From Flammeovirgaceae bacterium UBA2338 (lineage in GTDB: Bacteria; Bacteroidota; Bacteroidia; Cytophagales; Cyclobacteriaceae): 56,536 nt of DNA. The stretch's first letter is position 1. Every line of letters starts with the position of its first letter. Below the pieces are notes generated by a model that saw only the letters and a program-made list of their open reading frames with translations, did not search any database and was not told the origin of the DNA. Made by a program: the position numbers and the translations under genes. The stretch spans positions 1 to 56,536 of the forward strand of contig DDUM01000083.1 of assembly GCA_002344795.1 (NCBI GenBank), given 5' to 3'. Shown here piece by piece: positions 34,649 to 41,717 of the stretch.

Positions 34649-34680
34649 TTGATGGAAAATACAAAAAGCGCTAATTTGGT
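34649..34680 (+). promoter_or_regulatory. Promoter of the XdhC-family gene
   Basis: TTG at 34649-34651 and TAATTTGG at 34672-34679, 20 bases apart, resemble the Bacteroidota promoter. The stretch 34662-34687 matches the sequence at 19883-19908 in 22 of 26 positions. The start codon lies 85 bases downstream. Confidence 0.45.
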
Positions 34681-34764
34681 TGTGACCTTTCTAATGTGGC
34701 ATCAACCTATTGCAGGGAGGCACACTCCATATGTAGTGGCAAATGATAAAAAAATAAAATAGAA

Positions 34765-35772
34765 ATGACTCATGAGTTTTTGAAAATTTTAGAGTCTTAC
34801 AAAAGGGCTGCAAAAAATAAAATACGCACTGTTCTCGCTACCATAGTGCATGTAGAAGGATCCTCTTATCGAAAAGAAGGAACACAAATGTTAATTGATG
34901 AAAATCATCAACTAACAGGTGCCTTAAGTGGCGGATGTATAGAGAAAGAAGTAACAAGGCAAGCAGCATCTGTCTTTTCCTCTAATACTTCTAAAGTATT
35001 TAAGTACGATGGTCGGTACAGATTGGGATGCGAAGGAAGTATCTATATCTTATTGGAATTGTTTGAGCCTGCTGATGAATTATTGGCCGCAATTGAAAAC
35101 GCCATCCAAAAGAGAACTGGGTTTTCAATAGCTTGTTCTTTCCTTCCACAGGAGATTAGTAAGCAAAGTTTTGGAACCACTTTCGAATTTAATAAAAAGT
35201 CGTTTTTTAATACCCATTATAAACAAGATTCAGGTAATCTAATTTATAGATACCTCTACAAACCACTGGATAGGTTATACATCTTTGGTGTGGAACATGA
35301 TGCAAAAAAACTAAGCGAAATAGCTTCGTTTCTGGGATGGGAAGTTATCATTCTGGCCACAGAACAATGTGATTGTAATGGGAGAGAGTTCCCCTTTGCA
35401 AAAGCCGTACAAGTAATCAGTCTTGATAATTTTGATTTAAGCTTGATTAGCGAAAATTCCGCATTGGTAGTGATGAGTCATAATTACGCCAAAGATTTAC
35501 GATTTTTGCTTCAGGTAATAGCTGCGAACATATCGTATATCGGTATTCTTGGCCCGGTACATAGACGGGAGAAATTACTTCATGATATTATTGAAACTAA
35601 TTTTATGATTGATGAAGAAATTTTTAATAAAATTCATGGCCCTGTTGGCTTACCAATTGGTGGCGAGACACCTGAAGAAATCGCACTTTCCATAATGGCT
35701 GAAATTGTTAGTGATTTTAAACTCAAAAACCGGATTGAAAACAGCGTTTCAATTGGCAGTAACCGAAGTTAA
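34765..35772 (+). CDS. XdhC/CoxI-family protein with altered C-terminus
   Basis: The 335-residue protein has the N-terminal XdhC domain (TVLATIVHVEGSSYRKEGTQML, then GALSGGCIEKEV) and the C-terminal Rossmann domain (LYIFGVEHDAKKLSEIASFLGW through GLPIGGETPEEIALSIMAEIV). XdhC proteins help insert sulfurated molybdenum cofactor into xanthine dehydrogenase-type enzymes. No molybdoenzyme gene is in the window. The usual Gly-Ala-Gly of the Rossmann loop reads Gly-Val-Glu here. The last dozen residues run into a remnant of another gene, so the C-terminus is probably not original. Confidence 0.83.
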   Translation: MTHEFLKILESYKRAAKNKIRTVLATIVHVEGSSYRKEGTQMLIDENHQLTGALSGGCIEKEVTRQAASVFSSNTSKVFKYDGRYRLGCEGSIYILLELFEPADELLAAIENAIQKRTGFSIACSFLPQEISKQSFGTTFEFNKKSFFNTHYKQDSGNLIYRYLYKPLDRLYIFGVEHDAKKLSEIASFLGWEVIILATEQCDCNGREFPFAKAVQVISLDNFDLSLISENSALVVMSHNYAKDLRFLLQVIAANISYIGILGPVHRREKLLHDIIETNFMIDEEIFNKIHGPVGLPIGGETPEEIALSIMAEIVSDFKLKNRIENSVSIGSNRS

Positions 35773-35893
35773 TGGTTGTGCTGCCTGCTCTTATCAGTAT
35801 ATTATGATGGCGTTGCGACAGGGCATGAGCAAGAATATGGTGAGAAAAAACAGCTATTTTTCTATTCGCAGTACAAATTATGATAGCAGGTAA
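35732..35893 (+). pseudogene. Remnant of a carboxymuconolactone decarboxylase/AhpD-like gene
   Basis: In the +1 frame relative to xdhC, the codons give TAFQLAVTEVNGCAACSY and then MALRQGMS, the active-site segment of a CMD/AhpD protein. The expected His after the second Cys is replaced (YQYI), and both ends are lost. It overlaps the 3' end of the XdhC frame and is best explained by a deletion that fused the two genes. Confidence 0.6.
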
Positions 35894-35898
35894 TATGT

Positions 35899-36081
35899 AT
35901 GGAATACCCTATAGTGCATTTCAGTCCAGGCAGAAAGCCGTTTAAAGACAGTTCATTATTTTATGAATTGGGAATGCTGATAGGGGGCATCCTCATCTTA
36001 CCCATTGCACATGTGCATGGAGCTCTAGAAGGTTTTTGTTGGGTAAACCAATCTAAGACTGAACACAAGCATTACTGGTAA
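35899..36081 (+). CDS. Small single-helix membrane protein, 60 residues
   Basis: The 60-residue protein has a polar start (IVHFSPGRKPFKDSS), one membrane helix (YELGMLIGGILILPIAHVHG) and a polar, His-containing tail. It is related to the 40-residue peptide encoded at 32635-32757. It lies six bases after the CMD remnant, suggesting the original neighbour gene of that CMD protein survived. I do not recognise a named family. Confidence 0.5.
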   Translation: MEYPIVHFSPGRKPFKDSSLFYELGMLIGGILILPIAHVHGALEGFCWVNQSKTEHKHYW

Positions 36082-36136
36082 TTGAGATTCCGTTCCATGA
36101 AGGGGGATAATTCATAAAGGATTTTGTTTATCTTTA

Positions 36137-36571
36137 ATGATGAAGCAATTGGCCATACTTATTTCCCTCACCTGCCTTTATGGATCAGTGGAAGGGCAGA
36201 TTATAAAAGAATACATCAATCCGGGACCTGGTTATACACATGTTGTAACCATTAGCGATACCAACACAAAAACCATTTATGTATCCGGACAGGTGGGAGA
36301 GGGAATGGATCTGGCTACCCAACTCAGATCTGCCTTCGGCAATCTTGAGAAGCAACTCGCAGATGCAGGAGCCCAATTTTCAGATGTTGTTAAAATGACA
36401 ACCTACATTGTCCGATACAAGGAAAGTGATCTGGAGACATTCAGAAAAATAAGAGGAGAAATACTCGGTGATAAGGAAATGCCCGCCAATACATTGGTGG
36501 GAGTTTATTCTTTATACAAAGACGAGTACTTGGTGGAACTGGAGGCGGTTGCCGTAATTGAAAATAAATAG
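36137..36571 (+). CDS. Exported Rid-family (YjgF/YER057c/UK114) protein lacking the RidA arginine
   Basis: The 144-residue protein has a signal peptide (residues 1-20) followed by a complete Rid domain (TIYVSGQVGEGMDLATQLR, then VKMTTYIVRY, and VELEAVAVIE at the end). In RidA deaminases an Arg sits in the P-A-R-S segment near the end; here the segment reads PANTLVGV, with Asn118 in its place. Imine deaminase activity like RidA is therefore unlikely, and it belongs to another Rid subgroup. A periplasmic location is inferred. It precedes the GH109-like gene by 30 bases in the same direction. Confidence 0.85.
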   Translation: MMKQLAILISLTCLYGSVEGQIIKEYINPGPGYTHVVTISDTNTKTIYVSGQVGEGMDLATQLRSAFGNLEKQLADAGAQFSDVVKMTTYIVRYKESDLETFRKIRGEILGDKEMPANTLVGVYSLYKDEYLVELEAVAVIENK

Positions 36572-36601
36572 TTAATTGGGTTTCAGGTATTTTGAAAAAT
36601 T

Positions 36602-37957
36602 ATGATATCACGGAGAGATTTTATTAAGGCCACCAGCCTAACAGGAATTGGATTGACCATTATACCTTCAGGCGTTTTATTTTCAAAGGAAAAAGATGAG
36701 GTTGTTCGGATTGGATTAATAGGGGTAGGCCTTCGTGGTCAGAATCATTTGGATCTGTTGTTAAGGAGAGCGGATGTGGAGGTTGTGGCCATTTGTGATG
36801 TTCAGCAGCGGATGATGGACATGTCGAAAGATATGATCAAAAAATCCGGTAAAGCGATGCCGCAGGTTATCCTCGATGGACCCTACGGATATCGCAAGAT
36901 GCTGGAGAACAAAGATATTGATGCGGTGATCATCTCTACCCCATGGGAATGGCATACAATAATGTGCCTTGATGCCATGAACGCTGGTAAGTACACTGCC
37001 TGTGAGGTAATGACAGGTGCAACCATTGAAGAATGCTGGCAGCTGGTTCACACCTCAGAACGTACGGGCATGCCATTGATGATGTTGGAAAATGTTTGCT
37101 ACAGGCGCGATGTGATGGCTGTCATGAACATGGTAAGACAAAATGTATTTGGAGAGCTTATCCACCTTCAGGGAGGTTACCAGCATGACCTAAGAGAGGT
37201 AAAATTTAATGATGGTGTAAAACCTTATGGTGGTGGGGTCGAATTTGGAGAGAAGGGCTTTTCAGAAGCGCAATGGAGAACTCAATATTCAGTTATGAGA
37301 GATGCGGATCTCTATCCAACACATGGAATTGGTCCGATTGCGATGATGACGAATATCAATAGAGGCAACATATTTACACACCTGACATCGTACTCTTCAA
37401 AATCACGGGGACTACACAATTATATTGTAAAGAATGGAGGGGAGGATCATCCCAATGCTAAAGTCAAATTTAAACTTGGGGATGTGGTCACCACAATGAT
37501 CAAGTGCAAGAATGAAGAAACTATTTTATTACAACATGACACAAACCTTCCCCGTCCTTACTCACTGGGTTTTCGCGTGCAGGGTACCAATGGAATTTGG
37601 ATGGACGTGAATAAATCCATTTACATAGAGGGTCGGAGCAAAGAAGCTCACCGCTGGGAAGATGCACAGGCCTGGCTGGATAAGTATGATCATCCCTTGT
37701 GGAAGGCACATGCAGCAAAGGCAACCGGTGCGGGGCATGGTGGTATGGATTGGTTTGTGGTGAATGCCTTTGTGGAATCTGTAAAGCGGAAGACCAATAC
37801 ACCCCAGGATGTTTACGATGCCGTAACATGGAGTGCGATTACACCCTTGTCGGAGACGTCTATTCAGCAGGGTGGAGAGACCTTGGCTTTCCCGGATTTT
37901 ACGAGTGGAAAATGGATGTACCGAAAAAACGATTTTGCTAAAGATGGTACTTATTGA
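36602..37957 (+). CDS. Gfo/Idh/MocA-fold protein, probable GH109 glycosidase
   Basis: The 451-residue protein starts with a Tat-like signal (SRRDFIKATSLTGIG), then the NAD-binding motif IGLIGVGLRGQNH near residue 39. The blocks CEVMTGATIEECWQLV, MMLENVCYRRDVMAV and GGYQHDLREVKF match the GH109 subgroup, whose members use NAD-dependent chemistry as alpha-N-acetylgalactosaminidases. The C-terminal HGGMDWFVVNAFVESV is also typical. The true sugar specificity cannot be read. It probably works in the periplasm and follows the Rid gene. Confidence 0.85.
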   Translation: MISRRDFIKATSLTGIGLTIIPSGVLFSKEKDEVVRIGLIGVGLRGQNHLDLLLRRADVEVVAICDVQQRMMDMSKDMIKKSGKAMPQVILDGPYGYRKMLENKDIDAVIISTPWEWHTIMCLDAMNAGKYTACEVMTGATIEECWQLVHTSERTGMPLMMLENVCYRRDVMAVMNMVRQNVFGELIHLQGGYQHDLREVKFNDGVKPYGGGVEFGEKGFSEAQWRTQYSVMRDADLYPTHGIGPIAMMTNINRGNIFTHLTSYSSKSRGLHNYIVKNGGEDHPNAKVKFKLGDVVTTMIKCKNEETILLQHDTNLPRPYSLGFRVQGTNGIWMDVNKSIYIEGRSKEAHRWEDAQAWLDKYDHPLWKAHAAKATGAGHGGMDWFVVNAFVESVKRKTNTPQDVYDAVTWSAITPLSETSIQQGGETLAFPDFTSGKWMYRKNDFAKDGTY

Positions 37958-38016
37958 TCCATATCCTTAATCGACAAGCGTCAACGAGGTTCAGGTAGGA
38001 GTTTTTATCCACGAAC

Positions 38017-38046
38017 TTGCTAATTTAATTATAGCTGGTAAATTTG
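38017..38046 (+). promoter_or_regulatory. Promoter of the TonB-C-domain gene
   Basis: TTG (38017-38019), 19 bases, then TAAATTTG (38039-38046) is an exact match to the Bacteroidota -33/-7 consensus. The -7 element overlaps the first possible TTG start codon at 38044, so translation must begin downstream of it. Confidence 0.7.
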
Positions 38047-38064
38047 AGGGTTAACCCTAATGAT

Positions 38065-39051
38065 TTGTCAAAATTAGCATTTATCTATTTAATCCTTTTT
38101 GGACTACTTACACCTGCTTTTAGCCAGGAAAGAAATATTGTGGGTAGAATATTGTCTAATGATGAGCAAAAGCCTATCAAAAATGCGAATATAGTTATAG
38201 AGGGAAGTGACAAAATTACCACCTCCAATCATCTAGGTTTTTTTGCACTAGAGGTGAATGAAGAAGATATTGGGCCTCTGATTATTTCACACGTTGGATA
38301 TACAACCAGTAAGGTGGAGATTCCAGAAGTTGACAATTTTAAGATATTACTTGACAGAGAATATAAACATATTGCGGAATTTGACTTGGCATATTTTGAA
38401 GAGCGAGAACTTGCTCCGGTAGAGGAATCAACTGATTCTTTGGATGCAAAAGAAGTTAGCGCCAAATACCCGGGTGGATGGGAGCATTTCTTTAATGATT
38501 TAGGAAGTGCCTTAATTAAAACTTCTTTTTGGAGAGGGTTATATGAATCAGGAGATAGCGTTTTGCTTTTGGCTTTTTCTGTAGATCAATCTGGAATTTT
38601 GACGGACATTGAGTATGACCATCAAATAGAGAATTCTGATTCCATTACAATTCAGCTCAAAACCTTAAAGAATTGGGTGCCCGCAATGCAAAATGGAAAT
38701 CCAACAAGTCAATTCTTTAAACTATCACTTAAATGGTCTGAGGTATTTTCAACTGAAATTACTGCGCCTTTACCTTTGGGAGGCATGCTTGCTTTTAAAA
38801 AGTTTCTTGAAGATAATTTAAAATACCCTATAAGATCAAGATCCTTGGGTGTTGAGGGCAGGGTATTTGTAGAATTCATTGTTGAAAAAGATGGGGAATT
38901 AACTGAAATCGAAATAGTTCAAGGGATTAGTTCTGATTTGGATAAAGAGGCAATGAGGGTTATTTCTTTATCGAACTGGGTACCAGGTTCTCGTAGGGGA
39001 GAACTAATTAGACAGCGTGTGGTATTACCCATCACTTTTAAGTTGAGATAA
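38065..39051 (+). CDS. Carboxypeptidase-regulatory-like plus TonB C-terminal domain protein
   Basis: The start is uncertain: the frame opens after 38034 and contains no ATG before the signal peptide. A TTG at 38065 gives a good signal sequence (residues LAFIYLILFGLLTPAFS) and lies after the promoter. Residues about 25-95 form a carboxypeptidase-regulatory-like beta sandwich (VGRILSNDEQKPIKNANI). Residues 165-225 resemble a degenerate TonB C-terminal fold, and residues 235-328 a clear one (GRVFVEFIVEKDGELTEIEI, then LPITFKLR). There is no TonB membrane helix and proline-rich spacer, so it is not a classical TonB. Such proteins are common in Bacteroidota; function is unknown. Confidence 0.75.
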   Translation: MSKLAFIYLILFGLLTPAFSQERNIVGRILSNDEQKPIKNANIVIEGSDKITTSNHLGFFALEVNEEDIGPLIISHVGYTTSKVEIPEVDNFKILLDREYKHIAEFDLAYFEERELAPVEESTDSLDAKEVSAKYPGGWEHFFNDLGSALIKTSFWRGLYESGDSVLLLAFSVDQSGILTDIEYDHQIENSDSITIQLKTLKNWVPAMQNGNPTSQFFKLSLKWSEVFSTEITAPLPLGGMLAFKKFLEDNLKYPIRSRSLGVEGRVFVEFIVEKDGELTEIEIVQGISSDLDKEAMRVISLSNWVPGSRRGELIRQRVVLPITFKLR

Positions 39052-39140
39052 ATCGGTTGTTTCTAACATACATCTATAAACTATTTCATTAATAAGTTTG
39101 ATTTTTTGACTAATTTGAGATTCGTCAAAAACTTAAACCT

Positions 39141-40673
39141 ATGAAAGCTTTAGGATTACTGCTATTCATACCCTTCTTTTCATTTGCGCAACCTTCCGTT
39201 AATGCCAGCAGAGATTGGATAAAAAAAGACGGAGCAAACATTCTTGCTGAATTAAAAGATTTAATCAGCATACCCAACCATGCTTCAGACTTGCCCAACA
39301 TTCAACGCAATGCGGAGAAGATCAAAAAACTTTTTGCCGACCGTGGATTTAATATGCAATTGTTAGAAGAACCAGGAGCACCACCCATCGTATATGGCGA
39401 ATACAAAGTAAAAGGGGCTACTCGCACCCTTTGCTTTTATGCTCACTATGATGGCCAACCGGTTGATCCTGCATTGTGGAAGTTGGATGCATTCAAAGCA
39501 GAATTGTATGATAAGGCCATGTACAAAGGAGGTAGTCCTATTCCTATGCCCAAGGTCGGTGAACCCATCAATGAAGAGTGGAGACTTTACGGTCGTTCTG
39601 CCAGTGACGACAAAGCACCCATCATTGCGATGATGGCGGCAATCGATGCACTCAAAGCTTCAAAGATTGGCCTCACTTCTAATATCAAATTGTTTTTTGA
39701 TGGAGAAGAAGAATCCAGCTCACCTCATATTGAAACCTATATGACCAGGTATGGGGATTTGTTCAAGGACATCTCTGTTTGGTTGTTGTGTGATGGTGCG
39801 GTCTATCAAACGGGAGATCCTTCATTTAAATTTGGAGGAAGAGGGATAACCGGAATGCAGCTCACAGTGTACGGTCCTTCGCGCCCCCTGCATAGCGGAC
39901 ATTATGGAAACTGGGCGCCTGTACCAGGACAAATGATTGCAAGATTGCTTACCTCTATGAAAGCGGAGGACGGCACAGTTCTCATTGATGGTTACTATGA
40001 TTCTGTGGAACCAATATCTGATTTTGAAAGGAGGCAATTGGCCAATGCTCCCAATATTGATCAGCAAATGAAAGAGGAATTGGGTCTGGGGTTTACCGAA
40101 GGCAACGGCCAGTCACTGAACGAAAGATTACTACTTCCGAGTTTAACGGTGCGTGGGTTGTCCAGCGGTTCGGTAGGAGACAAGGCGCGGAATGTTATAC
40201 CTTCCGTAGCTATTGCTGAATTGGGCATGCGACTGGTAAAGGGAAATGATCCAGAGAAAATGATGGATTTGGTAGAAGCACATATAAGAAAAGAAGGATG
40301 GCACATTGTATACGATGAGCCTGATCATGAAACGCGCATGAAATACCCTAAGGTGGTTAAAGTGGTCCGGGATAAGGATGGTTTTCCGGCTATAAAGGTG
40401 AATATGGATCAGCCGGAGATCATGAGTGTGATCACTGGGGTAAAGTCTTTTACCGGTGATAAAGCTGTTTTTCTACCGAGTTCTGGAGGGAGCAACCGTG
40501 TAAACAATGCCATTTATGATGTGTTGAAAACGCCTGCTATTTCAGTGAACATGGTGAATCATGACAATAACCAACATGCGGAAAATGAAAACGTCAGAGT
40601 AGGGAATTTGTGGTATGGCATAGATTTAATGTCCGTGTTAATGACACTGCCCAACGATATTTCGAAAAAGTAA
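39141..40673 (+). CDS. Secreted M20-family metallopeptidase (dipeptidase)
   Basis: The 510-residue protein begins with a signal peptide (MKALGLLLFIPFFSFAQ). The M20 zinc-site segments are visible: FYAHYDGQPVD near residue 100, GRSASDDKAP near residue 153, and FDGEEESSSPH near residue 193 with the catalytic Glu pair. The final His ligand is expected in MVNHDNNQHAENE near residue 475. It should hydrolyse dipeptides or related amides in the periplasm. It is monocistronic and converges with the truncated hemoglobin gene. Confidence 0.9.
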   Translation: MKALGLLLFIPFFSFAQPSVNASRDWIKKDGANILAELKDLISIPNHASDLPNIQRNAEKIKKLFADRGFNMQLLEEPGAPPIVYGEYKVKGATRTLCFYAHYDGQPVDPALWKLDAFKAELYDKAMYKGGSPIPMPKVGEPINEEWRLYGRSASDDKAPIIAMMAAIDALKASKIGLTSNIKLFFDGEEESSSPHIETYMTRYGDLFKDISVWLLCDGAVYQTGDPSFKFGGRGITGMQLTVYGPSRPLHSGHYGNWAPVPGQMIARLLTSMKAEDGTVLIDGYYDSVEPISDFERRQLANAPNIDQQMKEELGLGFTEGNGQSLNERLLLPSLTVRGLSSGSVGDKARNVIPSVAIAELGMRLVKGNDPEKMMDLVEAHIRKEGWHIVYDEPDHETRMKYPKVVKVVRDKDGFPAIKVNMDQPEIMSVITGVKSFTGDKAVFLPSSGGSNRVNNAIYDVLKTPAISVNMVNHDNNQHAENENVRVGNLWYGIDLMSVLMTLPNDISKK

Positions 40674-40698
40674 TTTTACACCAATAAGAATAACAGAA

Positions 40699-41079
40699 TT
40701 ATTGAACGCTTTGCTTTACGCGATACAGCATTAAACTGGCAATATTGGTTGCTCGTAATTTAGCTTCATTGGCTTTGTCACCGATAAAATGTTCATCAAT
40801 CGTTTCAAAAAACAATTCTTTCCATCTGTCGAAATGAGTCGAATCTAAGATGACTTTTTGATTCAATTGAATATGCTTAGTCATGGGGTCACCTTTGTAG
40901 GGGCCTTTGCCAAACAACACCATCTCCCAAAAGTTATACATGATGGGTAAATGATGGGGCCAGTCTACTTTTGCCACATCATTGAAAATATGACCAATCG
41001 TGTTGTCCTCCCTTACTTTATCATAAAAAGAATTGACTAATTTTTCGATGTCGCTTCTTTCTTCTATGTCTTTTTTCAT
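40699..41079 (-). CDS. Group III truncated hemoglobin
   Basis: The 126-residue globin has FYDKVREDNTIGHIFNDV (helices A-B/C), FWEMVLFGKGPYKGDP in the group III-specific E-F region, and the proximal heme ligand His82 in DSTHFDRWKELFFETID. There is no signal peptide. Members bind oxygen and NO; a role in NO or oxidative defence is likely from family knowledge but unproven. It lies far from the NO block and on the opposite strand. Confidence 0.92.
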   Translation of the reverse strand: MKKDIEERSDIEKLVNSFYDKVREDNTIGHIFNDVAKVDWPHHLPIMYNFWEMVLFGKGPYKGDPMTKHIQLNQKVILDSTHFDRWKELFFETIDEHFIGDKANEAKLRATNIASLMLYRVKQSVQ

Positions 41080-41227
41080 GGGTAGCTATTCCTGTATATG
41101 AGTATATGAGGTGGCCAAGTTAGTTAAACTGTCTATTGTAAAATACGATCATAATCATATTTTCGTTCCTTTACTGACCACTTTATAATTGAGGGTCGTT
41201 TTAAATAATTCAGTGCTTATGATTATA

Positions 41228-41692
41228 ATGAAGAATTTGTTTGTAATGCTACTTTTGGTTTTAACGACCTTAAGTGGATGTGAGGAAAATACCAGACCCA
41301 ATTCTGACGAGGTTCTGATATTCGGAGTAGCATATGGGTATTGTGTGGGAGATTGCGCCCATTTTTTTCAGATAAAAGAGGGGGCTTTATTTAAAGATAA
41401 CATAGCGCGTTATCCTGAAGAGGAACTTCATTTTGATAAAGATCCATTGCCTGAGGACAAATACCAGGTGACAAAATCACTATTGACACAGTTTCCGGAA
41501 TACTTAAAAGAACGACCCAATGAAACAATCGGATGCCCTGACTGTGCCGATCAGGGCGGGTATCACTTAATTCTAAACTCAAATGAGGAAAGCCAGTATT
41601 GGCACATCGATACAAGTACAGGCAGTCAGCCTACAGAGATTAAAGCTTATATGGATCAGGTGAGAACAGTATTGGAGCAGTTACAAGACTAA
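41228..41692 (+). CDS. Hypothetical lipoprotein with paired Cys motifs
   Basis: Starting at ATG 41228 (41219 is also possible), the 154-residue protein has a lipoprotein signal with the lipobox Leu-Ser-Gly-Cys near residue 18. The mature part contains two Cys pairs, GYCVGDCAHFFQI and GCPDCADQGG. The first resembles the Cys-x3-Cys-x2 front of DUF6438-like proteins such as the one at the left edge of the window. A longer reading from a TTG at 41189 would place extra residues before the signal peptide. Function unknown. Confidence 0.65.
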   Translation: MKNLFVMLLLVLTTLSGCEENTRPNSDEVLIFGVAYGYCVGDCAHFFQIKEGALFKDNIARYPEEELHFDKDPLPEDKYQVTKSLLTQFPEYLKERPNETIGCPDCADQGGYHLILNSNEESQYWHIDTSTGSQPTEIKAYMDQVRTVLEQLQD

Positions 41693-41717
41693 TAACCGCT
41701 CCATTACTTATAATTTG

